This document shows, piece after piece, positions 1-8,447 of a DNA stretch of 64,000 nucleotides (positions are counted from its first letter, which is position 1; each line of letters opens with the position of its first letter). The stretch covers positions 156,049 through 220,048 of the forward strand of contig NZ_BLJA01000001.1 of NCBI RefSeq assembly GCF_019972295.1, in the 5' to 3' direction. Origin of the DNA: Geobacter sp. AOG2 (GTDB taxonomy: Bacteria; Desulfobacterota; Desulfuromonadia; Geobacterales; Pseudopelobacteraceae). A program made the position numbers and the translations under genes. The notes under the pieces were generated by a model that saw only the letters and a list, made by a program, of their open reading frames with translations, was not told the DNA's origin and made no database searches.

Positions 1-929
1 GGCACGGCGTCACCACCGGCATCTCGGCCGGCGACCGCGCCCGCACCATCCAGGTCGCCGTGGCCGAAAACAGCACCGCCGCCGACCTGTGCCGTCCCGG
101 TCACATCTTTCCCCTGCGTGCCCGTGACGGCGGTGTCCTGGTACGCACCGGCCAGACCGAAGGCTCGGTGGACCTGGCCCGCCTGGCGGGGTTGAAGCCG
201 GCCGGCGTGATCTGCGAGATCATGAACGAAGACGGCACCATGGCCCGCATGCCCCAGCTCAAGAAATTCGCCCTGGAGCACGGCATCAAGATCTGCACCG
301 TGGCCGACCTGGTGGCCTACCGCCTCAGGCACGAAACCCTGGTGCGCGGGATTGCCCAGGCCACTCTGCCGACCCGCTTCGGCGAATTCCGCATCATCGC
401 CTTCGGGAACGACGTGGACGGCCAGGAGCACCTGGCCCTGGTCAAGGGCGAGATCCGGGAGGACCAGCCGGTCCTGGTGCGGGTCCATTCCGAATGCCTG
501 ACCGGTGACGTCTTCGGCAGCCTTCGCTGCGACTGCGGCAGCCAACTGGACCGGGCCATGGAGATGATCGGCGCCCAGGGGAGCGGCATCATCCTCTACC
601 TGCGCCAGGAAGGCCGCGGCATCGGCCTGGTCAACAAACTCAAGGCCTATGCCCTCCAGGAATGCGGCAAGGACACGGTTGAGGCCAACGAAGCACTCGG
701 TTTCAAGGCCGATCTGCGGGACTACGGCATCGGCGCCCAGATATTACGGGAACTCGGCGCCCGCAAGATCAGGCTTATGACCAACAACCCCAAAAAAATG
801 GTCGGCCTTCAGGGCCACGGCCTGGAGATCGTCGAACGTGTCCCTCTGGAGATTACGGCCACCGGGTCCAACATCCGCTACCTGAAGACCAAGCAGGAGA
901 AGCTCGGCCATCTCCTGGCAAACCTGTAA
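1..929 (+). CDS. ribBA: RibBA C-terminal part: DHBP synthase / GTP cyclohydrolase II (5'-truncated by window)
   Basis: Riboflavin biosynthesis: RibB converts ribulose 5-phosphate to 3,4-dihydroxy-2-butanone 4-phosphate, and RibA opens the imidazole ring of GTP. The reading frame is open from base 3 and begins inside the RibB domain at [12 protein letters not shown], so the GTG at 60 is internal and not the start. The GTP cyclohydrolase II half carries the zinc cysteines in [19 protein letters not shown] and the [17 protein letters not shown] segment with its catalytic Arg. The protein ends in the usual RibA C-terminus ([12 protein letters not shown]). Haemerythrin follows 14 bp later. The rest of a rib operon probably lies to the left. 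The identification is firm; only the N-terminus is missing. Confidence 0.95.
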   Translation, partial: HGVTTGISAGDRARTIQVAVAENSTAADLCRPGHIFPLRARDGGVLVRTGQTEGSVDLARLAGLKPAGVICEIMNEDGTMARMPQLKKFALEHGIKICTVADLVAYRLRHETLVRGIAQATLPTRFGEFRIIAFGNDVDGQEHLALVKGEIREDQPVLVRVHSECLTGDVFGSLRCDCGSQLDRAMEMIGAQGSGIILYLRQEGRGIGLVNKLKAYALQECGKDTVEANEALGFKADLRDYGIGAQILRELGARKIRLMTNNPKKMVGLQGHGLEIVERVPLEITATGSNIRYLKTKQEKLGHLLANL

Positions 930-943
930 AGCGAGAAAGTGGT

Positions 944-1375
944 ATGGAAACTCAAAACCACCGTCAATTCAATAGACAGTTTAAGACCATGAACAATGAT
1001 TTACGCATGCTGAGCAGCGAAGACATACCCGCCAGCGACAGCCGCTACCGGAACATCGTTAGCCGGCTGAATGCCCTATTCGAAAAAATCCTGCGTCAGC
1101 CGGACAGAGATATTGGGGCAGACTTTGACCGGTTGCTCGGGACCATGATGGAGCACATAGATAACGAAAATGGTTACATGAGGATGGTGGGCTTTCCCCA
1201 CGCGGTGCAACACCACCTCCACCACCAGTTCATCTGCACGAGAACGGCCGAGTTACGTCATCGTATCAGCAAGGGCGAGGTGGTGTTGCCTGAAGATTTG
1301 GGCTATGTACGCGTGCTGTGGTTAGTGCATTTCCAGATGTATGACCAGGCCTTCGAAAAGTTCCTGGCTTGCTAA
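944..1375 (+). CDS. Bacteriohaemerythrin-like O2-binding protein
   Basis: A 143-residue single-domain haemerythrin, the family that binds O2 at a non-haem di-iron centre in a four-helix bundle. The ligand pattern is readable: HIDNENGYM (His and Glu), then H-x3-H in AVQHHLHHQF, then WLVHFQMYDQ (His and Asp). The N-terminal first histidine helix is less clear. No signal peptide is seen, so it is probably cytoplasmic, with a likely role in oxygen sensing, scavenging or delivery in a microaerophile or anaerobe. It starts 14 bp after ribBA, but co-transcription is only possible, not shown. Confidence 0.85.
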   Translation: METQNHRQFNRQFKTMNNDLRMLSSEDIPASDSRYRNIVSRLNALFEKILRQPDRDIGADFDRLLGTMMEHIDNENGYMRMVGFPHAVQHHLHHQFICTRTAELRHRISKGEVVLPEDLGYVRVLWLVHFQMYDQAFEKFLAC

Positions 1376-1398
1376 CTGCGAATGGCGGGTTCACAGCG

Positions 1399-1608
1399 AT
1401 GAAAACTGATACCAGTTGTATAACCAATAATGAGAGCAGCGATTTGATCCGGTCGGATATGTGCCGGTTCGTGATGAAGCCCTTTCCCGAATGCCACTGT
1501 TCAAAGTTATCGAGTAAAAATATTCCCAACATAATTACTTTTTGTGGCGATGATTTCGAATCGTGCCCGATATATCGTCAAAGGGCCATAAAGAGCCGAA
1601 TCGAGTAA
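1399..1608 (+). CDS. Small cysteine-rich hypothetical protein
   Basis: A 69-residue protein starting at ATG 1399. The frame is open from 1369 but overlaps the haemerythrin stop, so the later start is preferred. It has seven cysteines, arranged as one near the N-terminus, CRF, ECHCSK, FCGDD and SCPIYR. The spacing with the final CP(I/V)Y resembles small Cys-rich proteins that I associate with Geobacter-type genomes, possibly metal or Fe-S binding, but I cannot name a family. It overlaps nothing real; the next gene starts at 1623. It may be a genuine gene because the codons and the Cys spacing look selected. Confidence 0.55.
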   Translation: MKTDTSCITNNESSDLIRSDMCRFVMKPFPECHCSKLSSKNIPNIITFCGDDFESCPIYRQRAIKSRIE

Positions 1609-1622
1609 AAGGAACGAATACT

Positions 1623-2816
1623 ATGGGAACCCGCAACCTCTTCCGGGGTCTGTTCCTCATCAACTTCGCCATTACCCTGGGCTTCGGCATCGCTGATGCC
1701 TTCTTCTCCATGTATGTCTTCAGCCTGGGGGCCAGGGGGCTGCTTCTGGGCCTGCCCCTGGTCTTCTACTCCCTCTCCAAGATCATCCTCAGCCCCTTCA
1801 TGGGCGCCTGGGCCGACCGGATCGGCCGCCGGAGGGTCGCCGCCATCAGTCTCGGCCTCTACCTGTTCGTGTCGGTCTGCTACTGCTTCACCACCAGTCT
1901 GCCCCTGATCACCATCCTGCGCCTGCTCCAGGGGATCGGCTGCGCCATGTTCCGGCCGGTGGTGGTTTCCCTGGTGAGCGACTGCACCTCCGACAAGAAG
2001 CGGGCCACCGTCATGGGGACCTTCGACATCTCCTTCTACGGTGCCCTGAGCATGGGGCCCATAGTCGGCGGCATCCTCAAGGACCAGTGGGGCTTCCAAG
2101 GCATCTTCGCCACCCTCACACTCCTGTGCATCCTGGCCCTGGCCCTGGCCCTGATCTGTATCCCTTCCCAAAGGACCACCTCCCGGCGAACGGGACACGG
2201 TGGCACGGAACATTTCAGAAACATTCTGAGCGTGACCCGCCACAGCACCCTGCGAGGCCTTCTGGCCTTCATCTTCGGCCGGGCCTGCGGCATCTCCCTC
2301 TTAAGCGCCTTTCTGCCGATCATGCTCACCACCAAACTGGGGCTGAGCGGCACCCAGACCGGCCTGGTCATGGCTTCTTCCACCCTGGTGATGACCCTCT
2401 TCCTACGTCCGGTGGGCATGCTCTCCGACCGGGCGCCGCGCAAATCCCTGGTGGTTGCCGGCGGCACCATCGTCTCTTTGCTCTACTTCCTGATCCCGGT
2501 GGCCGTCGGTTTCTCCCAGATACTCATCCTGGGGGTGGGGATCGGCCTGTTCAGCGTCCTGTCGCAGCCCGCCAGTACGGCGCTGTTGGTGGAGGAGGGA
2601 AGCCGTCACGGCATGGGGTTGACGGTGGGAACCTTCAACGCGGTGCTCAACCTGGGGTTTGTCTCGGGCCCGCTCCTGGGGGCCGGACTGCAAAATACCC
2701 TGGGGCTGACGGCGGTCTTCTATACCGCGGGGATCATGGGGTTGGGCGCCGTGGCGCTCTTTATGGTCAATGCCAAAACCTGGTCCGGCAGGACAATGAA
2801 CTCTATTGCCGGATGA
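1623..2816 (+). CDS. Major facilitator superfamily transporter
   Basis: A 397-residue MFS permease with about 12 membrane segments. The signature loop between TM2 and TM3 is seen as MGAWADRIGRRR, and the equivalent C-terminal loop as RPVGMLSDRAPRKS. The start at ATG 1623 is chosen because an AAAGGAACG ribosome site precedes it; the frame continues upstream to 1563 but that part is unlike a transporter. It most resembles multidrug or sugar-efflux MFS proteins, and the substrate is unknown. A strong hairpin terminator follows at 2873. Confidence 0.85.
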   Translation: MGTRNLFRGLFLINFAITLGFGIADAFFSMYVFSLGARGLLLGLPLVFYSLSKIILSPFMGAWADRIGRRRVAAISLGLYLFVSVCYCFTTSLPLITILRLLQGIGCAMFRPVVVSLVSDCTSDKKRATVMGTFDISFYGALSMGPIVGGILKDQWGFQGIFATLTLLCILALALALICIPSQRTTSRRTGHGGTEHFRNILSVTRHSTLRGLLAFIFGRACGISLLSAFLPIMLTTKLGLSGTQTGLVMASSTLVMTLFLRPVGMLSDRAPRKSLVVAGGTIVSLLYFLIPVAVGFSQILILGVGIGLFSVLSQPASTALLVEEGSRHGMGLTVGTFNAVLNLGFVSGPLLGAGLQNTLGLTAVFYTAGIMGLGAVALFMVNAKTWSGRTMNSIAG

Positions 2817-2872
2817 CAAACCAGATGTTCACGGTAAAAGGCAGGATGGGCTTGCGTAGTATACAAACGACC

Positions 2873-2903
2873 GAAGGCCGGGCGCAATCGCTGCCCGGCC
2901 TTC
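2873..2903. terminator. Bidirectional hairpin terminator between convergent genes
   Basis: Perfect 11-bp stem GAAGGCCGGGC / GCCCGGCCTTC with a 9-nt loop, between the MFS gene (+) and the giant cytochrome (-). The core 'cgaccgaaggccgggcgcaa' recurs in the terminators at 13733 and 16180. Confidence 0.8.
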
Positions 2904-2931
2904 GCTGTTTCAGGGGCTACGGGTCATTCAA

Positions 2932-5900
2932 CTACCACGTCTGTGATCCGGACCCCGTGTGGCAGTTACCCGCGGTGATGCTGCCGTGGGTACAGTTGGC
3001 GCCGGTGCCGCGCGGCGTCTTCGGCACGATGCCGGCGGCGGTGTTGACCACATTCGTCTGGCTGGTGCCGCTCGTCATGGTCTTGTTGGGACCGTGGTTC
3101 ACCCCGGCGCCCGAACCTGCCGCCACGGTGCCAGCAGCGGTGGTGCCGGTGTACCTGCCGGTGGTGTCCACATTGGGATGGCAGTAGCCGCAGCTTGAGC
3201 CCTGGTGGCTCGGGTGGCGGGCACTGGTGTTGTTGCCCCGGATGTTGGGCCAGGTGGTGCCGGTCGGGGCGGCGGCAGTGCCGGTTCCGCCGGTGCCGTG
3301 GCACGATTTGCAGTTGCCCAGGCCGTTGCCGGTGCTCAGGGGGTCGGCCAGGGTGTGGCACGCCATGCAGTCCGGCGGTACGCCGGTGGCGGCCGGATAG
3401 GGGGAGGCGGCCGTGCCGGTGCTGTGGCAACCGCCGTTGGCCGAGAGGCAGGAGGCCGCAGCCACGGCGTTATGGGTCAGGTAGGGCACGCTGTGGGTGC
3501 CGGTGACATCGACCACGCCGTTGATGTGCTTGGTGGCGTCGGTGAAGCCGGTGCCGCTGCTGTTGACGTGGGTGTGGCAGTTGATGCACTGGGTCGCCGT
3601 AATCGCACCGTGAGAGGTGGGCGGATAACCGTGGCACTTGATGCAGTCGCTGGCCGCGCTGCCGGTGAGGAAGGGTGAGGTCCACGACGGCGAGAGGATG
3701 GCGGACGCCGGTTTATCCAGGGTGTTGCCGTGGCAGTAGGTATTGGCGCAGGTCTGGGTTGCGTCCGTGTAGGTCGGCGTCAGGCTGCCGGTTTTGGCCA
3801 GGGCGCCGAAGACGACCGGGCTGGCCTGGACCGCCGTGGTGCGCGCCCGGGCCCGGTTGAGGTGGTCGAGGGTGCCCAGCCCCAGCCCGCTGTGGCACTG
3901 GTCGCATACGGCCGTCAGGGTGGCGTTCTCGGTGACGTTCAGAACCGCATGGGAGGCATGCACCCCGGCGGTGTTTGGATAGGCCGATGAGGCCGGCGGC
4001 TTGGCGTGGCAGGAGGTGCAGCCGGTTGGTGTCGCCACCGGGCTGGTCAGGTGGCAGTTCTGGCATCCCGGCGGTTTCGAGCCGGCGGCGTTGGCCGCGA
4101 CCTGATGGCACCCCAGGCAGTAGTTGAAGTTGGTGCGCGCCGTGGCGTTGTGGTTGGGATAGGGCACGCTGTGCGGCGCAGCCCCCGGACCGTTGGCGTG
4201 GCAGGTGCCGGTTTGGGCGAGGCCGTTGGTAAAGGTGGCACTGAAGCAACTGGGTGCCGCTGGCAGCGGTGCGGTGCGCCCCTGGGTGACGTCGTGGCAC
4301 AGCGAGCAGGCGCCGGCGATGTTACCGGCGGTGCGGTGCGAGTAGATGACCGTTTCCCCCGGGTTGGTGGTGCTCCCCTGCCAGGCGGTGGGGTGGGCCT
4401 TGGCATAGGTATGGCAACTGGAGCAGGCGACGGTCGTGACGCCGCCGGTGATGGTCAGGCCGTCGAAGGCGGGCGTCCCTTTGATGCCGTGGCAGTTCTG
4501 GCAGACGGTCAGATCCTGCTTGGCCAGTCCCCCGTGGACCGACGGGTCCACCGTGGGCGGGGCGAACGGTATCTGATGGAAGTGGCAGAGGGTATTGTTG
4601 TAGCAACCGGCGGTCCCGCTGGCCGGGTTGGGGGGTACGACGTCGGAGTTGGCGCCGGCCGTGTGGCATGCCGCGCAGGTGGCCGCGTTACCCGGATCGG
4701 TGCTGGTGTGGGTCGATGCGCCGGCGACCGTGGATGTCCAGGGCTTGGCCGGATGGGGGGCGGCTACGGTCAGGCCGTGGCACCCGAGGGTGTTGGTGCA
4801 CGACGGCGCCGACCCGTTGCTGAACGTCGATCCGTGGCACAACTGGCAGGACGAGAAGCCGGTCGATGCGCCGGGAGCGCTCTTGGCCGCGGCCCCGTGC
4901 TGGGCCGCGGCGTTCCAGCCGGTGGGATGCCCTTCCGCCCCATGGCAGAGCGTGTTGTTGAAGCAGCCGCTCGAACCGGTGGCGTCGCCGGCCCGGGGCA
5001 CCCTGGTCGAGTTGGCGCCGCCCGTGTGGCAGACGGCGCATTGCCCGGCATTACTGGTATCGGTGGTGGTGTGGGTCACGCCGCCGGTCGAGGAGAGCCA
5101 CGGTCTGGCCGGGTGCGGCGAAGCCACATTGGCGCCGTGGCATCCGGCGGTCCTCAGGCAGGTCTGCTGGGCGGTCCCGCCCGCATAATCCGTCCCGTGG
5201 CAGGCCACGCAGTTGACAAACGAGCTGACCGGGCTGTACTGGCCGTTGACGGTGATGCCGCCCCCCGCCGCCTTGGCTGCGGCGCCGTGGAACGAGGCCG
5301 AAGTCCAGCTGGCAAAGGGATGCCCCTCGACGCCGTGGCAGAGGGTGTTGTTGAAGCAGCCCGGCGCGGTCCCCGCCGCTGCGGGGGGCGAGGGTGTGCG
5401 GGACGAATTGGCCCCGCCCGTGTGGCAGACGGCGCAGGCGGCGGCGTTGGAAGGATCGGCTGAGCTATGGGTGCGCCCGCCGATGCGGGACAGCCACGGT
5501 TTGGGGGAATGGGCCGACATGATGCCGGCGCCGTGACAGCCGGAGGTGTTCAGGCAGGAGACCTTGGCGATGCCGCCCGAGAAATCCGCGCCGTGACAGA
5601 TCTGGCAATGGGCCATGCCGTTCTGCCCCGACAGAAGGGCTTTGGCGGCGGCTCCGTGAACGTTGGGCGAGGCCCAGCCGGAGGGATGTCCCGACGGTCC
5701 GCCCGCATGGCAGGTCATGCCGCTGCGCGAGGCGGTGAAGCAGCTCACGCCGCTGATGCCCCCCTTCAGGTCCTTGCCGTGGCATTCATAGCAGGAACTG
5801 GGCACGCTGAGAAAGGCCGCGAGGTGAGCGCCGCCGGTATCGGCCACCGCCCAGCCGGCGGGATGCTTGCCGGTGCTCGGATCGATGTTGGAGGCCTTGT

Positions 5901-5973
5901 CGTTGCCCTTGGAACAGGCGAAGAGGGTCACGGCGACGAGTACACACAGGGCCGGCTTGAACAGGTATTTCAT
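2932..5973 (-). CDS. Giant multihaem c-type cytochrome lipoprotein
   Basis: A 1013-residue outer-surface cytochrome with a lipoprotein signal (lipobox LFAC, Cys20). I count 19 canonical CxxCH haem sites and about 11 expanded motifs ending in CH (Cx4CH, several Cx5CH such as CFNNTLCH and CLNTSGCH, plus longer spacings), the CxxxxCH/CxxCH class known from Geobacter. Residues about 120-460 contain three tandem copies of a roughly 110-125-residue unit (CxxCH, CLxTxGCH, CAxCH, C(F/Y)NNTLCH). ATG 5973 follows a GGAGG site. It lies 13 bp after the pentahaem gene and is the last of three co-directional genes, presumably the extracellular partner of a conduit for electrons to metals. Whether all expanded motifs carry haem is unknown. 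Confidence 0.9.
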   Translation of the reverse strand: MKYLFKPALCVLVAVTLFACSKGNDKASNIDPSTGKHPAGWAVADTGGAHLAAFLSVPSSCYECHGKDLKGGISGVSCFTASRSGMTCHAGGPSGHPSGWASPNVHGAAAKALLSGQNGMAHCQICHGADFSGGIAKVSCLNTSGCHGAGIMSAHSPKPWLSRIGGRTHSSADPSNAAACAVCHTGGANSSRTPSPPAAAGTAPGCFNNTLCHGVEGHPFASWTSASFHGAAAKAAGGGITVNGQYSPVSSFVNCVACHGTDYAGGTAQQTCLRTAGCHGANVASPHPARPWLSSTGGVTHTTTDTSNAGQCAVCHTGGANSTRVPRAGDATGSSGCFNNTLCHGAEGHPTGWNAAAQHGAAAKSAPGASTGFSSCQLCHGSTFSNGSAPSCTNTLGCHGLTVAAPHPAKPWTSTVAGASTHTSTDPGNAATCAACHTAGANSDVVPPNPASGTAGCYNNTLCHFHQIPFAPPTVDPSVHGGLAKQDLTVCQNCHGIKGTPAFDGLTITGGVTTVACSSCHTYAKAHPTAWQGSTTNPGETVIYSHRTAGNIAGACSLCHDVTQGRTAPLPAAPSCFSATFTNGLAQTGTCHANGPGAAPHSVPYPNHNATARTNFNYCLGCHQVAANAAGSKPPGCQNCHLTSPVATPTGCTSCHAKPPASSAYPNTAGVHASHAVLNVTENATLTAVCDQCHSGLGLGTLDHLNRARARTTAVQASPVVFGALAKTGSLTPTYTDATQTCANTYCHGNTLDKPASAILSPSWTSPFLTGSAASDCIKCHGYPPTSHGAITATQCINCHTHVNSSGTGFTDATKHINGVVDVTGTHSVPYLTHNAVAAASCLSANGGCHSTGTAASPYPAATGVPPDCMACHTLADPLSTGNGLGNCKSCHGTGGTGTAAAPTGTTWPNIRGNNTSARHPSHQGSSCGYCHPNVDTTGRYTGTTAAGTVAAGSGAGVNHGPNKTMTSGTSQTNVVNTAAGIVPKTPRGTGANCTHGSITAGNCHTGSGSQTW

Positions 5974-5986
5974 GGATTAACCTCCG

Positions 5987-6463
5987 TCAGCGGTGGCAGG
6001 CCACGCAGCGTTCGTTGTTGGTCCTGCCGTGGCAGCGGTAGCAACTGGCCGGGTCGAGTTTGCCTTCGATCTTGTGCAGGGTCAGGAAATCGCCCCGGTG
6101 GGGCATCTCCCGGTCGGGGCGATAGCCGAATTTGTAGGACGGCTTCATCTCCACCTTGTTGGTGTGGCAATCGTTGCAGAAGGAGCTCTTGTGGCAGACG
6201 GAGCAGAGGCGGTCGTCCGAGGCGGCGTAGAAACGGTGGTCCTTGACGAAGGTCGGGGTATGGCTGAAGGCGGTGAGGGGCTTCATGGTCCCCTTGGCCT
6301 GATCGTCATGGCACTCGGAACAGTCCGTCTGCTGCCCCACGGTCAGCGTTTCGGGGTGCCAGGCGGGCAGGCTGGGAAGCCCCTTCATCTGGGCGCAGGC
6401 CGCCACGAGCATGATCAGCCCCGCCGCGAGCGCCACGGGAAGCATCGGTCGCACGAATCTCAT
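5987..6463 (-). CDS. Pentahaem c-type cytochrome lipoprotein
   Basis: A 158-residue lipoprotein (lipobox LVAAC, Cys23) with five CxxCH motifs: CSECH, CSVCH, CNDCH, CYRCH and CVACH, the last two residues from the C-terminus. Small pentahaem lipoproteins of this kind sit beside barrel proteins in Geobacter porin-cytochrome and Ext-type electron conduits. ATG 6463 follows GGGAGGTAAGAA and overlaps the barrel gene's stop as ATGA, so translation is coupled. A likely role is to pass electrons between periplasm and the surface cytochrome; the partner assignment is inferred from gene order. Confidence 0.88.
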   Translation of the reverse strand: MRFVRPMLPVALAAGLIMLVAACAQMKGLPSLPAWHPETLTVGQQTDCSECHDDQAKGTMKPLTAFSHTPTFVKDHRFYAASDDRLCSVCHKSSFCNDCHTNKVEMKPSYKFGYRPDREMPHRGDFLTLHKIEGKLDPASCYRCHGRTNNERCVACHR

Positions 6464-7800
6464 TTCTTACCTCCCTTGAGGTCAAAGGTCATATTGTAGG
6501 TCAGGCGGACGAGCCCTTTTATCTCTTCGGTGAACTGGGGGTCCCTGCCGTAGCTGAAATCGCCGGAAAGGGCCAGGGCGGGGGTGATGTGATACCCCAG
6601 GGACGCGGTCCCCTCCCAGGCGCTCTTCTCGTTGTAGATCTTGTCCTTGAAGATGTAATCCACACCGTCGATGGCGGCGAAGTAGGTCTTGGAGTCGTGC
6701 AGGGCATAGGCGTGCAGTTCGTGATAGGAGGCGCTGGGATTGGTGCCGATGGCAAAGCCGGAACCGGCGCGCAGGTAGTGGTAGCCGAACCCGGCGCGCA
6801 CGGTGTTGTCCAGGAAGCCCACCCGGGCGTTTATGCCGTAACGGTCGGCGTTGCCCAGCTCGCGGGTATAGTGCTTGTAATCAGCGGCCAGCTCGATGGC
6901 CTTGGCAAGGTCGTAGGAGGCCCTCGCCCCCACGGAGCGGGACTTGTCGCCCGGATTGAAGGTATTGGAGAACATGGCCCAGGAGGCCAGGTAGCCCTGG
7001 TCGCGGTACTCGTTGAACTCGCCGGAAACGACCAGGCCGCGGATCGGCTTGACGTTGAGCAGGTAGCTGTGCTCGGCCACGGTCCGGGTCTCGGTGTTAT
7101 AGCTCGAATGCCCGATCAACTCCACCATGCGGAAGGGGCTCAGCCAGATGTCGCCGCCGATCAGGCGGTGGGTGACGTTGCTGTAGCGCAGGGTCACGCC
7201 GTCGTCCAGCGTGCTGGTCAGTTTGGGGGCGTTATCCTCGTACACCGCCGAGAACCCCAGGTCCAGCATCCCCTTGTAGCGGTAGCCCGCCCGGCCGCCG
7301 ATGATCGAATCCCCCTTGCCGTCGGTCTTCTCGCCGTACAGGTGTTTGGTATGCACCGTGGCCCCGCCGAAGGCCGACAGGCTGAAGCCCAGCGGCAGGT
7401 CGGTGCGGGCGCTCACGCCGTCCACCTGCTCGTTGGCGATCCCCTCGTGCACAAAGAGGCGGCCCAGGCGGACATCGGCATTGGCCTCCTTGAAACGGTA
7501 CTGGAGATACCCATAGGTGAAGCTGCCGTCCACCTTGTCGTTGTTGTAGCTCTTGTCGGCCAGGTCGGCGCGGCCCCATCCGTAGAGATGCAGGGAGAGA
7601 TTGCCGTCGGCCAGCTTGTCCACATCCAGGCCCAAAAACTGGGTGGCTGGCATCAGGTCCTGCTTGGGCGACCCCGAAATGTCGCGCTGCTCGAAACGGA
7701 AGATGGTGGTGGCGTCGACGGCGGTTTCGGCCGCCAGGGCGGCGGCGGGGAGGGTCAGGAGAGAAGCGGCAGATAGCAGGCGGCAGATGGTCTGTTTCAT
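6460..7800 (-). CDS. Outer-membrane beta-barrel protein of the cytochrome locus
   Basis: A 446-residue protein with a signal peptide (cut after AAALA) followed by alternating hydrophobic and polar beta-strand sequence to the end, as in porin-like barrels. ATG 7800 is preferred over ATG 7806, because AGGAG sits only one base before the first and seven bases before the second. It is first of three genes (barrel, pentahaem, giant cytochrome), overlapping the next by 4 bp. Known Geobacter conduits (OmbB-OmaB-OmcB, Ext clusters) combine a barrel with multihaem cytochromes, and this set has the same parts. I could not match the barrel to a named Ext protein. Confidence 0.75.
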   Translation of the reverse strand: MKQTICRLLSAASLLTLPAAALAAETAVDATTIFRFEQRDISGSPKQDLMPATQFLGLDVDKLADGNLSLHLYGWGRADLADKSYNNDKVDGSFTYGYLQYRFKEANADVRLGRLFVHEGIANEQVDGVSARTDLPLGFSLSAFGGATVHTKHLYGEKTDGKGDSIIGGRAGYRYKGMLDLGFSAVYEDNAPKLTSTLDDGVTLRYSNVTHRLIGGDIWLSPFRMVELIGHSSYNTETRTVAEHSYLLNVKPIRGLVVSGEFNEYRDQGYLASWAMFSNTFNPGDKSRSVGARASYDLAKAIELAADYKHYTRELGNADRYGINARVGFLDNTVRAGFGYHYLRAGSGFAIGTNPSASYHELHAYALHDSKTYFAAIDGVDYIFKDKIYNEKSAWEGTASLGYHITPALALSGDFSYGRDPQFTEEIKGLVRLTYNMTFDLKGGKK

Positions 7801-7924
7801 GGGCATGCTCCTGTACGGAAAATAAGAACGCCGTTATGGGAAATCGAAGGAACTATACCACAGGTTTTAAATTTGGCAAATAAAAAGGATGGTTTTAGTC
7901 TTATTTAACGGTATTGTGTACGGA

Positions 7925-7954
7925 AAAAGGCCGGACAGAAAAGTCCGGCCTTTT
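7925..7954. terminator. Hairpin terminator, left copy of leuA-type terminator
   Basis: Perfect 12-bp stem AAAAGGCCGGAC / GTCCGGCCTTTT with a 6-nt loop, followed by TTTTGGGTGAAAA as at the leuA terminator (16180-16222). It belongs to the duplicated leuA 3' region at 7925-8092. Confidence 0.7.
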
Positions 7955-7974
7955 GGGTGAAAATAGGGCGGCGA

Positions 7975-8092
7975 TTACGGGCCAGGCGGTCTCGCTGGGG
8001 CGTTTCCGTTTGTAGTCCAGCCGGTTGAGGGGATGGACGCAGGCCTTGGCCGAGGCCTCGATGATATCGGTGGAGGAGTTCTTGTCCGCCAC
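7975..8092 (-). pseudogene. Decayed duplicate of the leuA 3' end
   Basis: Translated on the minus strand, this stretch reads SSTDIIEASAKACVHPLNRL, then DYKRKRPSETA, against SSTDIIEASAKAYVHALNRL, then NYKQKRLNET, at the end of the intact leuA (16238-17803). DNA similarity (about 80 percent by eye) continues through the stop region into the same GC-rich terminator. It is only about 40 codons long, has no leuA sequence upstream of it and ends abruptly near 8092. This looks like a fragment left by duplication or by insertion of foreign DNA at a leuA 3' end. It is not expected to make a protein. Confidence 0.8.
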
Positions 8093-8164
8093 GGGGGCTA
8101 CGGGATCAGGTTCGACATATAAGTATTCTCGACGGCCCCCTCCCGTGAAACCGTTTTTGGGTTT

Positions 8165-8370
8165 GTGGACAGATGTGTGTTGTGGGTGCGGCGCTTGCGC
8201 GGGAGGGTGTGGGTCAATATGATACAAATCAGAGCTTCCGAAGAGGATTCGGGGGCTTTTTTTGTGTGATGTCGGGGGGTTGAGGATAAGACGGCTGAAA
8301 TGGTCTTTTTATGTTAATTTTTTTAACATTTCGGGGAGAGTGTTAATTATTTTAACATATTGATTTTGCG
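8165..8370 (+). repeat. About 205-bp inverted repeat, left copy
   Basis: Nearly the same sequence (roughly 88 percent by eye) occurs inverted at 33974-34178. It contains a terminator-like hairpin (cttccgaagaggattcggg then a T-run), the run 'tgtgatgtcggggggttg', and two 17-bp palindromes. Both copies end just upstream of AT-rich defence-type genes, so it is probably a mobile or duplicated promoter module. Confidence 0.85.
8312..8357. promoter_or_regulatory. Paired palindromic operators TGTTAA-N5-TTAACA
   Basis: Two palindromes, TGTTAATTTTTTTAACA (8312-8328) and TGTTAATTATTTTAACA (8341-8357), start 29 bp apart, just under three helical turns. Both have identical TGTTAA/TTAACA arms. They sit 90-135 bp before the DUF2726 gene and are matched exactly by the pair at 33987-34032. 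A dimeric helix-turn-helix repressor is the likely reader; no candidate regulator gene is adjacent. Confidence 0.65.
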
Positions 8371-8447
8371 ATTGAATTTTATGGGAGCGGAGAGTAGAAG
8401 GGTATGAGTTTCTTAATGTAATGCATTTCCTTCAACAGGATCATGGA

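Noticed and set aside
4006-5463. 485-residue plus-strand open frame opposite the giant cytochrome
   Set aside because: Low-complexity Gly/Arg/Ala translation caused by high GC on the complementary strand of a clear multihaem gene.
7901-8227. 108-residue minus-strand frame as a real gene
   Set aside because: Its middle is the leuA C-terminus out of context and the ends run through a terminator and the 205-bp repeat; treated as a pseudogene fragment.
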